From Selenomonas ruminantium AC2024 (GTDB lineage: Bacteria; Bacillota; Negativicutes; Selenomonadales; Selenomonadaceae): a stretch of 64,000 nucleotides of DNA. Each line of letters begins with the position of its first letter. The first letter of the stretch is position 1. Below the pieces are notes generated by a model. The model searched no databases and was not told the origin of the DNA. It saw nothing but the letters and a program-made list of their open reading frames with translations. The position numbers and the translations under genes were made by a program. The DNA is taken from positions 372,001-436,000 of the forward strand of contig NZ_JIAC01000001.1 in NCBI RefSeq assembly GCF_000687995.1, read 5' to 3'. Below, in pieces: positions 34,408 to 42,362 of this stretch.

Positions 34408-34425
34408 AACAAATAATTATTATCC
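34408..34425. promoter_or_regulatory. Fur/PerR-box-like sequence before the fur gene
   Basis: GGATAATAATTATTTGTT on the minus strand matches a 7-1-7 box (TGATAAT-N-ATTATCA) in most positions. It is 20 bases upstream of the ATG, suitable for autorepression. Confidence 0.5.
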
Positions 34426-34444
34426 TTTGCGATTTATTCTAAAT

Positions 34445-34474
34445 AAAAAAGCACCTCCTGTCAAGAAGGTGCTT
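34445..34474 (-). terminator. Terminator of the 34480-35403 gene
   Basis: On the minus strand GCACCT...AGGTGC with a short loop is followed by TTTTTTATTT, directly after the gene's stop codon. Confidence 0.85.
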
Positions 34475-34479
34475 CAAAA

Positions 34480-35403
34480 TTATTCTGCCGTAGTAGCTAC
34501 GCCATACAGCGTCGTGTCGTTCTTCGTCTGAATGTAGAATTCCGTACCGGCCGGCAGTTCAATGTTCTTGCCGTTGACAAAGGCACCGCCAATGATGCCA
34601 ATGGGGCCGAGGAGAACCATGCCTGCTACACTGGCACCAGCAGCCAGCGCCAGACTCTTCATTTCCTGCTTGGCTTCCTCACCTACAAAAGTAGCAACAT
34701 AAGTACCATCTATGGATTTCGTCTGCTTATAATCAACATCCAGCTCGGCATTGCGGCCAAAGTTACGCGCCTGCGTTACCTTCTTGACGACGCCATCGCC
34801 CGGTTCCCCTTTAGCGAATACCAGCTTGCTGTCTACGATGACATCAGCGGCCACCTTATAGCGAATGATATCGCCTTTTTTCAGATTCTTGGTATTTACC
34901 GGGTCAACCAGCGCTACCTTAATCAGCGTATTTTTCGGCACCACGACCTGTTCCATCGGCAGTTCCACCGTGCCAAAGGAAGCCGAAGCCAAATCCTGAA
35001 TCCGTTTCTTGTACGTACCCTCGTTGGTATGACCGTTGATGGTCATTTCCATATCAGCTACGCGCTTTTCTACGGAGTTCATGCTGACTTCATGGTCAAT
35101 ATTCCACTCAACCGCATTGAGCTGTGCCAATACCGACGGCTTGCTGCCATTGGTATACACCTCATCATAAAGAGCATCCACACGCGCCATCATGCTGCCC
35201 TTCTTATGGCTGCCATTATAATCTTTTTCCAGTTTGTTTATACGTTCTAAAAGAGCACCAGTCTGTTCTGTGCCGTAGGTATCTTTTTCTACAGCAGAAA
35301 GTTTTGCCTGCACCGTTTCCGGCGTTGCGGCACTGGCCATTCCCATGGATGATACCAACATCATCGCCGACATGACCATCGCACATACTTTGCGAAATTT
35401 CAT
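34480..35403 (-). CDS. Exported protein of unknown function
   Basis: A 307-residue protein with a clean signal peptide (cleavage near MASAA, about 26). Residues 30-165 contain repeated helical modules of about 35 residues with the theme LEKDTYG / LEKDYNG / DALYDEVYTNG, each preceded by Arg/Lys-rich turns. Residues about 165-290 look like beta structure (NTLIKVALVDPVNTKNLKKGD, DIIRYKVAADVIVD) and include a glycine-rich hydrophobic stretch (VAGMVLLGPIGIIGGAF) that may enter a membrane. The ending is ELPAGTEFYIQT. I recognise no family. It is a single-gene unit with its own terminator, perhaps an envelope protein. Confidence 0.7.
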   Translation of the reverse strand: MKFRKVCAMVMSAMMLVSSMGMASAATPETVQAKLSAVEKDTYGTEQTGALLERINKLEKDYNGSHKKGSMMARVDALYDEVYTNGSKPSVLAQLNAVEWNIDHEVSMNSVEKRVADMEMTINGHTNEGTYKKRIQDLASASFGTVELPMEQVVVPKNTLIKVALVDPVNTKNLKKGDIIRYKVAADVIVDSKLVFAKGEPGDGVVKKVTQARNFGRNAELDVDYKQTKSIDGTYVATFVGEEAKQEMKSLALAAGASVAGMVLLGPIGIIGGAFVNGKNIELPAGTEFYIQTKNDTTLYGVATTAE

Positions 35404-35475
35404 AAACTCGTTCCCCCATTCATTTCTTCACTGACCTTACTATTGTACCATATTCTAACTTGTTTTTCTTAAAAA

Positions 35476-36414
35476 TCAGTTAGAAACATCAATTTTTTCC
35501 TGTTTTTTGGCAATCTCGTATTGGGCCGCCTTTGTCTCAGGCTCATGGTTGCCTGCCGGTTCCGGGTGAATCAAAATGTCAAAGGCGCCGAACTCCTCCC
35601 GGATTTTTTCTTCGAGCTCATCACAGATTGCATGAACATGGGAAAGATGCATATTGCCATCAAAGAGCACATGCACGTCCAAAAGCTTATACGAGCCGGA
35701 TTTGCGGGTGCGCAGGCAATGGCAGCCTTTGACCTCGGGAATGGCATCGATAATGGCCATGATTTTGTTCTCCTGCTCCTCCGGCAGGCTCACATCCGTA
35801 AGCTCCATAGTGGAATCCACCACCATCTTCCAACCCTCCCGGAAGATAATCAGAGCCACAGCAATAGCAATGGCACCATCGAGCCAGGCCCAGCCGGTAA
35901 TTTGCATAAGGATTAAGCCAGCCATGACGCCTACCGAAGTCCAGACATCTGCCCGCAGATGCAGGCCATCGGCCTCCAGCGCCTGCGAGCCTGTGAGCTT
36001 ACCCACGGAAATCAGTTTGTGGGACACGAGCAGGTTGATGATGATGGACACCAACATAATGGCCACACCGAAGTGCAACATCTCCGGCACTTTATCCTGT
36101 CCGATGTGTTCAAAGGCTTCATAGACAATGCCCCCAGCCGCCGCTACAATGAGCAGAGCTTCCACCGCCGCCGAGAGATTTTCAAACTTACCGTGGCCGT
36201 AGTCATGTTCTGTATCCGGGGGAGTCACCGACTTCTTCACGGCCCAAAAGGCAATCAGCGAGGCCACCAAATCGACACTGGAATGCAGGGCTTCGGAAAT
36301 CAGACTTACCGCCCCCACCCAAACGCCCACAAAAAGCTTCAGGAGCACCAGCACGGTGTTGGATATGATGGACAAATAAGCGGTATCTTTTTTCAGCACA
36401 TCTATCTCAGTCAT
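35476..36414 (-). CDS. Cation diffusion facilitator (CDF) metal exporter
   Basis: Inner-membrane proton/metal antiporter of 312 residues. It has about six spans, the metal-site motifs HSSVDLVASLIAF (His and Asp in helix 2) and the DTEHDYGHGKFEN loop, and a C-terminal cytoplasmic ferredoxin-like domain (about 210-300; KGCHCLRTRKSGSYKLLDVHV, VHAICDELEEKIREE). Zn, Fe, Mn, Co or Ni could be the substrate; the first-site residues (His/Asp) suit Zn or Fe. The start MTEIDVLKK has GGAGG five bases upstream. It shares an operon with the small exported protein at 36487-36909. Confidence 0.92.
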   Translation of the reverse strand: MTEIDVLKKDTAYLSIISNTVLVLLKLFVGVWVGAVSLISEALHSSVDLVASLIAFWAVKKSVTPPDTEHDYGHGKFENLSAAVEALLIVAAAGGIVYEAFEHIGQDKVPEMLHFGVAIMLVSIIINLLVSHKLISVGKLTGSQALEADGLHLRADVWTSVGVMAGLILMQITGWAWLDGAIAIAVALIIFREGWKMVVDSTMELTDVSLPEEQENKIMAIIDAIPEVKGCHCLRTRKSGSYKLLDVHVLFDGNMHLSHVHAICDELEEKIREEFGAFDILIHPEPAGNHEPETKAAQYEIAKKQEKIDVSN

Positions 36415-36486
36415 AAGAACCTCCATTCCGATTCGCAAAGATTTCATAGTAAAAGCCTCCCCCATATTGGAGGAGACTTCAAACAT

Positions 36487-36909
36487 TTAATTTGTGCGGG
36501 GCTGCTCGTAAATAAAGTCCACCACGGTCTGCATGGGGGAGGTTTCCACAAAAGGCAAATCCAGATGCTGATCCCCGGATTCTTCCAATGTCTGCTTGGT
36601 ATCATAAGCCTGCACCTTGGAAGCCAAGATATGGTAGACCCGCTTGTCCCTGTTGAACTGCATCAGGTAGATATAGCGGCGGTTCGTACGGGCTTTGATG
36701 ACAGCCACCCGTGCCTGCACCAGTTCATAAGTCCGGCTCGTATTATCAGGCTGCACTTCCACCGTCTGGAAATAGGACAGGGAATCCACATCCACATAGT
36801 ACCCTGTCGGCCCTACGGCATCCACAAACTGCATATTTTCGGCAAAGACACTGGTACTGCCCCAAAACAACAGTCCCAGCAACAACGGCAAAATCCGCCC
36901 CAGTTTCAT
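36487..36909 (-). CDS. Small exported protein of unknown function
   Basis: A 140-residue protein with a signal peptide (cleavage near VFAEN, about 23). The mature part is beta-rich (GYYVDVDSLSYFQTVEV, RRYIYLMQFNRDKRVYHIL) and resembles the small periplasmic domain found in many Negativicutes proteins whose role is unknown. It is preceded by a good promoter (36961-36989) and followed by the CDF exporter gene, so a role in envelope metal handling is possible but unproven. Confidence 0.65.
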   Translation of the reverse strand: MKLGRILPLLLGLLFWGSTSVFAENMQFVDAVGPTGYYVDVDSLSYFQTVEVQPDNTSRTYELVQARVAVIKARTNRRYIYLMQFNRDKRVYHILASKVQAYDTKQTLEESGDQHLDLPFVETSPMQTVVDFIYEQPRTN

Positions 36910-36960
36910 CTATTTCGCTTCCTTCTATGAGTAAAGTGTAACATCTTCTAAACATGATTC

Positions 36961-36989
36961 ATTATAGCCAAAAAGATTCGTTCGTGCAA
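36961..36989 (-). promoter_or_regulatory. Promoter of the 36909 gene and CDF exporter
   Basis: Minus strand TTGCAC (36984-36989), 17 bases, TATAAT (36961-36966), about 50 bases before the ATG. Confidence 0.7.
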
Positions 36990-37025
36990 GGTTTGCATCG
37001 GTGAACTTTTGGGACTCGGACTCAC

Positions 37026-37132
37026 ATCGTGCCGCGAATAAAAAGATGTACCACGGAGTGGGGCGGGGGCAGCAGACCAACTGTCCCCGCCCCACGTTGT
37101 ACCTTCATATATCAGCAAATTCGCGGCACGAT
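37026..37132 (-). terminator. Terminator of the hydrogenase operon with an extended arm reaching into hypE
   Basis: The core stem GTGGGGCGGGG (37058-37068) / CCCCGCCCCAC (37085-37095), with GTAC on both edges, is followed on the minus strand by ATCTTTTTATT. A perfect 14-bp outer pair (37026-37039 with 37119-37132) brings together the last codons of hypE and the sequence beyond the T-run. Confidence 0.8.
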
Positions 37133-38119
37133 ATTCCCCAACGGCATATCAACTACGCGAATCCCGCCGATTCCCGTGCGCAGTCCCACGGTTCCCGGAG
37201 CCTCGGCCGTAACTTCGCCGATAATCCTTGCCTCCTGCCCATAAGGGCTTGTCCGCATTGCTTTGAGCACTTTATCGGCACTTTCTGCAGGCACAAAGGC
37301 CACGCATTTACCCTCGTTAGCCAGATACAGCGGGTCAAAGCCAAGCATATCGCAGACACCCTGCACCTCGGGATGAATGGGAATCTCATCCTCGTCAATC
37401 AAAATGCCACAATGCGAAGCCTCAGCGATTTCATTGAGCACTGCCGCAACGCCGCCGCGGGTCGGGTCACGCATGACCGCAATATCCGGTGCAGCCTCAA
37501 GCATAGCCTTGGTCATTTTATTGAGCGGCGCACAGTCCGTCTGCACGCTGGCAGGCAGATTGATATTGTGCCGTCCCGCCATAATGGCGGCCGCATGGTC
37601 GCCGATATAGCCGGAGAGAATCACCTTCATGCCCGGCTTGACGTTTTCCGGACTGATATGCGTGCCGGGAATCTTGTCGCCAATCCCGGCCGTGGTGATG
37701 AAAATGCCATCGGCCTTGCCCTTTTCCACCACTTTGGTATCGCCAGTAGCAATGACGACACCGGCTTCATCTGCCATCTTCTTCATCGTGCTCACGATGG
37801 TCTGCAAATCCTTGATGGGGAAACCTTCCTCGATAATCATGCCCACCGAGAGATAGCGAGGAATCGCCCCCGTCATCGACAGGTCATTGACCGTGCCGCA
37901 GACGGCCAACTTGCCGATATTGCCGCCCGCAAAAAACAAGGGCTGTACCACATAGGAATCCGTGGTGAAAGCCACTTCGCCCTTCATCTCCACCAAAGCC
38001 CCGTCATGCAGGGTGTTAAGCACCGGATTGCCATAGGCCGGCAGGATAACCTGCTCCATCAATTCCTGACTCACCTTGCCCCCGGCACCATGGGCCAGGG
38101 TTACTTTATCATTTGCCAT
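37112..38119 (-). CDS. hypE: Hydrogenase maturation protein HypE
   Basis: Makes the cyano ligands of the [NiFe] active site: it dehydrates a thiocarboxamide on its own C-terminal Cys to thiocyanate. The protein has 335 residues and starts at MANDKVTLAHGAGGK, typical for HypE, with GGGAGG upstream. The AIR-synthase-like ATP-binding fold is visible (FTTDSYVVQPLFFAGGNIGKLAVCGTVNDL, shown in part; ATGDTKVVEKGK). The C-terminus is the diagnostic PRIC. The start lies 11 bases inside hypD. HypF, the partner that loads the carbamoyl group, is not in this window. Confidence 0.97.
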   Translation of the reverse strand: MANDKVTLAHGAGGKVSQELMEQVILPAYGNPVLNTLHDGALVEMKGEVAFTTDSYVVQPLFFAGGNIGKLAVCGTVNDLSMTGAIPRYLSVGMIIEEGFPIKDLQTIVSTMKKMADEAGVVIATGDTKVVEKGKADGIFITTAGIGDKIPGTHISPENVKPGMKVILSGYIGDHAAAIMAGRHNINLPASVQTDCAPLNKMTKAMLEAAPDIAVMRDPTRGGVAAVLNEIAEASHCGILIDEDEIPIHPEVQGVCDMLGFDPLYLANEGKCVAFVPAESADKVLKAMRTSPYGQEARIIGEVTAEAPGTVGLRTGIGGIRVVDMPLGNIVPRIC

Positions 38120-39233
38120 ATTCAAACCTCCCCTGACCATATTTATACCAGGCCGCACATACACCTTCCACCGACACCATGCAAGGGCCGATAGCGTGTG
38201 TCGGCACACAGGCCTTGGCAAACAGCGGACATTCCTTGGGCGTTACAATGCCCCGCAGAACCTCGCCGCAGCGGCAGGCCGTCTTTTTCACCACCGTCTC
38301 TACTTCCAACGGCAAGACCTGTTCAATATCAAAGCGGGCATATTCAGCCTTCATCTTGAGCCCGGACAGGGGCACAATCCCCATGCCGCGCCAGCCTGTA
38401 TCGCACGGCTCATATACCTTATTGGTAATCGCCATGGATACGGGATTGCCTTCTGTCTTTACCACATCGGTGTACTCATTTTCCACCTTGGCTTCGCCGT
38501 TTACTACCTGCTGCACCAGACGGTAAAGGCCGCGCAAAATCTGCAGCGGCTCAAAGCCTGTGACCACGCCCGGCACATGATACTTGCCGATTACCGGCTC
38601 ATATACGCCGGTTCCCGTGACCACCGATACATGGCCTGGCAGGATAAAGCCGTCCACATGGACTTCTTCATCGTTCAAAAGTGCTTCCATGACCGGCGGC
38701 ACCAGTTTTTGCGCGGACAACATGTAGAGATTGCTTATCCCCTGCTGCTCAGCCGCCAGCACCGTAGCCGCCGCCGTCGGTGCCGTGGTTTCAAAGCCCA
38801 CCGCGAGAAAGATAACCTTCTTATCCGGATTGTCTTTAGCAATCTGAATGCTGTCCATTGGCGAATACACAATGCGGATATCTGCACCATTTGTTTTCGC
38901 TTCATTCAGACTGGACTTGGAACCGGGAACTTTAAGCATATCGCCAAAGGTCGCGATAATCACATCATCACGCTGGGCATAGGCAATCGCCTTGTCCATA
39001 TAATCGTCCGGCGTCACACAGACAGGACAACCAGGCCCCGATACGAGTTCCACCGAATCCGGCAAAATCTGCCGCAGACCTGCGCGGAAAATCGCCACCG
39101 TATGCGTGCCACAAACCTCCATAAAACGCAGCTTGCGGCCAGTTGTGGCGGCCAGTTCACCTATTTTTTGTACGAGCTCTTTGGCAAATGCCCGTTCTTC
39201 CGCTTTCGTCAGCTTCTCCTTAACTTCCGTCAC
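38109..39233 (-). CDS. hypD: Hydrogenase maturation protein HypD
   Basis: Iron-sulfur protein on which the Fe(CN)2CO group is assembled together with HypC. The protein has 374 residues. Hallmarks are FMEVCGTHTVAIFRAGLR (catalytic Cys near the N-terminus), SGPGCPVCVTP, VGFETTAPTAA and, near the end, the Cys cluster TACRCGEVLRG with KECPLFAKACVP. These supply the [4Fe-4S] ligands and redox thiols. The ATG overlaps the hypC stop (ATGA), so the two partner proteins are translationally coupled. Confidence 0.97.
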   Translation of the reverse strand: MTEVKEKLTKAEERAFAKELVQKIGELAATTGRKLRFMEVCGTHTVAIFRAGLRQILPDSVELVSGPGCPVCVTPDDYMDKAIAYAQRDDVIIATFGDMLKVPGSKSSLNEAKTNGADIRIVYSPMDSIQIAKDNPDKKVIFLAVGFETTAPTAAATVLAAEQQGISNLYMLSAQKLVPPVMEALLNDEEVHVDGFILPGHVSVVTGTGVYEPVIGKYHVPGVVTGFEPLQILRGLYRLVQQVVNGEAKVENEYTDVVKTEGNPVSMAITNKVYEPCDTGWRGMGIVPLSGLKMKAEYARFDIEQVLPLEVETVVKKTACRCGEVLRGIVTPKECPLFAKACVPTHAIGPCMVSVEGVCAAWYKYGQGRFEYGK

Positions 39234-39466
39234 AGCTTATCCACCGTCCTCGGCGCCCCACGCATTTCCGCCATCAGGGCATAGGTTTCCTCTGCGTCCT
39301 TCTCCTCCACCTTCTGCATGGCAAAGCCGGCATGCACCAGCACATAATCCCCGAGCTTCGTCTCCGGCAGCAGCATCAGACTCACATCGCGGGTCACCCC
39401 CGCAATATCCACCGTGCCCATGGCATCCTTTATCGCAACTACTTTGGCAGGAACAGCCAAACACAT
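39230..39466 (-). CDS. hypC: Hydrogenase assembly chaperone HypC
   Basis: A small chaperone (78 residues) that carries the iron-cyanide complex with HypD to the large subunit. The mature N-terminal Cys2 motif MCLAVPAKV is intact and is followed by the OB-fold strands VDIAGVTRDVSLMLLP and GDYVLVHAGFAMQK. The ATG 39466 has AGGAGG nine bases upstream; the longer frame to 39562 reads through the protease gene's end and is not used. It overlaps hypD by four bases. Confidence 0.96.
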   Translation of the reverse strand: MCLAVPAKVVAIKDAMGTVDIAGVTRDVSLMLLPETKLGDYVLVHAGFAMQKVEEKDAEETYALMAEMRGAPRTVDKL

Positions 39467-39485
39467 AGTATAACCTCCTAACGCA

Positions 39486-40076
39486 TCATCTGACAGACGA
39501 AAAATCCTCTGCCACTTTATGGTAGTCCATATCGTCAACATTATCACGCTTGCGCGGCTCAATTCCCCAGTTTTTGAGTTCTTTGAGCGCCTGCTCCACC
39601 ATCTGCGGCAGCAGTTCCATCATGCCATCCGACAACTCAACGCCTGCCTCTACATCATAGGGCTGGGCGCCAATAACCACCACATCGGGAATCTTATGCC
39701 CCGTAACCGTGAGTAATCCCAGCACATCCTGAATGCCGACTTCATGAGCAGACAGTTTATCCTGAAAGTGCTCCATCACATCATCGTTATGAAAGCGGAA
39801 CGTCGTTCCGGGATCGGCCCCGCCATTGATGGAGTCAATGACCAAGAGTTTCTCTGTACCCGTGACATACTGCGTGAGCTCAATACCCAGTGTACCGCCG
39901 TCCACAATCTGCACGGATTCCGGGAATTCGTAATGCTTGTCGAGATATTCCGCCACCCGCACGCCGAAACCTTCGTCCCTCAGGATGACATTGCCAATGC
40001 CCAAAATCGTCACTTCATTTTTGTAGAGCACATTATCCAGACTGGACTTGCCGCCAGCCGCAAATACATCAGCCAT
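39486..40076 (-). CDS. hyaD: Hydrogenase maturation endopeptidase (HyaD/HybD type)
   Basis: A nickel-dependent protease that removes the C-terminal extension of HyaB after Ni insertion. The protein has 196 residues. Conserved metal-site regions are TILGIGNVILRDEGFGVRV (acidic ligand Glu after the Arg-Asp), VDGGTLGIEL with VIDSINGG (Asp), and LSAHEVGIQDVL (His). It has an N-terminal extension of about 20 residues compared with E. coli HyaD and a Lys/Arg-rich C-terminal tail. The start lies two bases after the hypB stop. Confidence 0.93.
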   Translation of the reverse strand: MADVFAAGGKSSLDNVLYKNEVTILGIGNVILRDEGFGVRVAEYLDKHYEFPESVQIVDGGTLGIELTQYVTGTEKLLVIDSINGGADPGTTFRFHNDDVMEHFQDKLSAHEVGIQDVLGLLTVTGHKIPDVVVIGAQPYDVEAGVELSDGMMELLPQMVEQALKELKNWGIEPRKRDNVDDMDYHKVAEDFSSVR

Positions 40077-40078
40077 GC

Positions 40079-40738
40079 TTACTGTCCTTTCTTGGCATCA
40101 ATCTTTTTCAACAGCCAGTCACACCATTCCTCAATGCCCTGCCCCTTGGTGCAGGAAACTTCCAGCACCTCAATGCCCGGATGCAGGCTCGTTATATCCT
40201 TCTTGGCTGACTCCATATTGAAGTTACAATACGGCGCCAAATCCACCTTGTTCAGCAGGGCGATTTCGCTTTCCTTGAACATCAGCGGGTACTTTAAGGG
40301 CTTATCGTCGCCTTCTGTCACAGAGAGTACCACTGCGCGAGCATCTTCACCCACAGGGAACTCTGCCGGGCAGACGAGATTGCCGACGTTTTCCACCACC
40401 AGCAAATCCAGCTCATCCAAATTCATTTCCTTGACGGTTTTCTGCACCATATTTGCATCGAGGTGGCAGCCGCCCGCCGTGTTAATCTGAATCACCGGCA
40501 CGCCGTATTTATCGATACGCTCCGCATCCTTGCTCGTAAAGAGGTCGCCCTCTATAACTGCCATCTTGATTTTATCCTTCAAACGCTCCATGGTCTTTTC
40601 GAGCACGGAGGTCTTGCCTGCCCCCGGCGAGCCCATAAAATTCAGTACAAAGACTTTTTTATCCGCAAACATGGCCTGATTTTCGGCGGCCAATCTGTCG
40701 TTTTCCCCTAAGATATTCTTGATAACCTTTATCTCCAT
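40079..40738 (-). CDS. hypB: Hydrogenase nickel-incorporation GTPase HypB
   Basis: GTPase that, with HypA, inserts nickel into the hydrogenase large subunit. The protein has 219 residues. The P-loop is GSPGAGKTSVLE (about 37-48). Other GTPase/metal motifs are VIEGDLFTSKDAERI, QINTAGGCHLDANMV (metal-binding Cys-His), VVENVGNLVCPAEFP and LLNKVDLAPY. There is no His-rich or CCGC nickel-storage tail at the N-terminus, unlike some HypB proteins, so nickel storage may be done by another factor. It starts two bases after hypA. Confidence 0.97.
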   Translation of the reverse strand: MEIKVIKNILGENDRLAAENQAMFADKKVFVLNFMGSPGAGKTSVLEKTMERLKDKIKMAVIEGDLFTSKDAERIDKYGVPVIQINTAGGCHLDANMVQKTVKEMNLDELDLLVVENVGNLVCPAEFPVGEDARAVVLSVTEGDDKPLKYPLMFKESEIALLNKVDLAPYCNFNMESAKKDITSLHPGIEVLEVSCTKGQGIEEWCDWLLKKIDAKKGQ

Positions 40739-40740
40739 AA

Positions 40741-41082
40741 TCAGTCAACCTCCAAATATTCCACCTGCATCTCCCGGCCGCTCAGGGTGGTCAGTACCCC
40801 ATTTTCGCATTCAGGACACCAGAAATCATAATGCTCGATATGAAACTCCTTGCCGCATTTGCTGCATTTGCCCATAAGCGGCACATTCTTTATCTTCAGC
40901 TCTGCCCCTTCGGCAATAGTTCCCTGGGTCAGCATATTAAAGGAGAAATTCAGCGAGTCAACTTCCACGCCGGACATCTCCCCAATCAGCAGACCGATTT
41001 CATTGATTTTATGGGCATTGTTCGCCTTTGCATAATCCAGAGCAATATCCAAAATCCCTTCGGCAATGGCCATCTCATGCAT
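40741..41082 (-). CDS. hypA: Hydrogenase nickel metallochaperone HypA
   Basis: A small zinc protein (113 residues) that binds Ni through the N-terminal Met-His-Glu motif and passes it to the large subunit with HypB. The start MHEMAIAEG was chosen because His2 must be N-terminal; GAGGTGAAAA precedes the ATG. The zinc site is CSKCGKEF with CPECENG, the standard CxxC pair. It lies downstream of the terminator at 41139-41176, so the maturation genes may need readthrough or have a weak promoter of their own. Confidence 0.97.
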   Translation of the reverse strand: MHEMAIAEGILDIALDYAKANNAHKINEIGLLIGEMSGVEVDSLNFSFNMLTQGTIAEGAELKIKNVPLMGKCSKCGKEFHIEHYDFWCPECENGVLTTLSGREMQVEYLEVD

Positions 41083-41138
41083 ATTTTTCACCTCGTTTGC
41101 ATCTTTTGGGAGCGTTCCCCCAGCAGATACATAATGAA

Positions 41139-41176
41139 AACGCCTTCCCCGCCAACACTATGGGCAGGGAAGGCGT
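41139..41176 (-). terminator. Terminator between the HMA-like gene and hypA
   Basis: On the minus strand ACGCCTTCCC / GGGAAGGCGTT is followed by TTCA. The stem is strong and the U-run short, so partial termination is likely. It would make structural genes more abundant than maturation genes. Confidence 0.65.
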
Positions 41177-41194
41177 CACCTAATCAGCGATTAA

Positions 41195-41440
41195 TCACAG
41201 AACCGCGTCCAAACCACGAGCGTTCAAAACCTTCAGGATTTCCCCCAGTTTGGTCTTTTCCGGGTTGTAATCCACCGTGGTTTCACCATCATGGGCATGG
41301 ATGTGAACATAGAGCACCCCGGGCAGGCCCAAAAGCTCTTTTTCCACTTCCTGAGCAATCTCCTCAGTATAACCATGCACCGTAAACTGCAGACGAGTGT
41401 TAGAACCACCCTCATGCCCGCAACCACATTCTTTACACAT
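41195..41440 (-). CDS. Small HMA-fold protein with Cys/His-rich N-terminus, in the hydrogenase cluster
   Basis: An 81-residue protein. The first residues MCKECGCGHEGG hold three Cys and one His, a likely metal site. Residues 16-80 follow the beta-alpha-beta-beta-alpha-beta order of heavy-metal-associated domains (LQFTVHGYTEEIAQEVEKEL, GVLYVHIHAHDGETTVDY, KLGEILKVLNARG), but the usual CxxC loop is replaced by HGYTEE. It lies between hyaC and hypA, which suggests nickel or iron delivery to the hydrogenase. No named family is known to me. Confidence 0.75.
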   Translation of the reverse strand: MCKECGCGHEGGSNTRLQFTVHGYTEEIAQEVEKELLGLPGVLYVHIHAHDGETTVDYNPEKTKLGEILKVLNARGLDAVL

Positions 41441-41487
41441 TGGGCAAAGCCTCCTCTATTATAAAAATCATGCGTACTCGTAGCCCG

Positions 41488-41582
41488 GCGCTCACGGAAG
41501 AGCGCTGGCGGACGTAAATCGCGTGATGCGATTTCAGTCCGCTGTTTCTTTTGGTCCTTTTCTTTGCACCAAAGAAAAGGAC
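41488..41582. other. Cluster of three hairpins between hyaC and the HMA-like gene
   Basis: Hairpin 1 is GCGCTC/GAGCGC (41488-41505). Hairpin 2 is GCGGAC/GTCCGC (41508-41542), with AAATCGC/GCGATTT nested inside it. Hairpin 3 is a perfect 13-bp stem GTCCTTTTCTTTG/CAAAGAAAAGGAC with a CAC loop (41554-41582). The next 60 bases to the hyaC stop have no signal. It is probably an mRNA-processing or stabilising region downstream of hyaABC; the third type of hairpin is a common dispersed repeat. Confidence 0.6.
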
Positions 41583-41646
41583 ATAGACCACGCACTAACA
41601 ACAACCACTAACCCTACTTGCCCACTGTGGTCAAGTAACAACTAAA

Positions 41647-42342
41647 TCACTTCAGCGTGCCGTCAAGATGACCTGCATCACGCGGCTTATGCGCCAAAAT
41701 CTTGCTGCCGGAGAACATGGAAGAAACTTCGCTTTCACCTTCCATAAACTCTGCACGGATAACCATGTAGAGATGACCGATAGCAAAGAGGATAATCGCC
41801 CAGGCTACATAATGATGTACCAGATGGGCCATCATTTCACCGCCCAGCACCGTGATTACCCAACCAAAGAGGGTGCCACCGATGCCCGAAGGATCCGTCA
41901 TGTAGTAAATACCGAAGCCCGTGAGGATTTCGATAAATACCAGCACATACAGGAACGCATAGGAGCAACGGGCAATGGGGTTACGCAGATAGGACGCATG
42001 TTCCGAACGCAGGAACATATAATGGAGCGCCACATCTACGGTATTGCTGTAGAAGTACCCCTTCCATACATGAGGGAACAGGCGGTCACCGGGATTGGTG
42101 CAAAAGCCGTAAATCCTCAGGATAAAGGCGGCACAGAACAGATAGGCTGCGACAAAATGGATATTGCGGATATTATCCAGCGTCATACCGGAAAATGTCG
42201 GCTCTGAAGCATGGATACTCCAAGGGCTGGTAATCATCAAGCCTGTAACAAACAGGACGCAGATGGCTACCACCATAATCCAATGAAAGATCCGCAGCCA
42301 AGGACTAAACAGGTAATATTCCCTGCGAACTACTTCTTTCAT
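41647..42342 (-). CDS. hyaC: Ni/Fe-hydrogenase b-type cytochrome subunit HyaC
   Basis: Di-heme membrane anchor (231 residues) that takes electrons from the small subunit to the quinone pool. It has four to five membrane spans, with heme-ligand His residues in WLRIFHWIMVVAI (span 1), NIHFVAAYLF (span 2), AHLVHHYVAWAIILFAIGHLYMV (shown in part; span 4) and neighbours. Length and motif order match the HyaC/HupC family. It follows hyaB by 20 bases. Its presence marks the enzyme as a membrane-bound respiratory uptake type (group 1). Confidence 0.95.
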   Translation of the reverse strand: MKEVVRREYYLFSPWLRIFHWIMVVAICVLFVTGLMITSPWSIHASEPTFSGMTLDNIRNIHFVAAYLFCAAFILRIYGFCTNPGDRLFPHVWKGYFYSNTVDVALHYMFLRSEHASYLRNPIARCSYAFLYVLVFIEILTGFGIYYMTDPSGIGGTLFGWVITVLGGEMMAHLVHHYVAWAIILFAIGHLYMVIRAEFMEGESEVSSMFSGSKILAHKPRDAGHLDGTLK

Positions 42343-42362
42343 AGCTTTTTCCTTTCTGCAGA

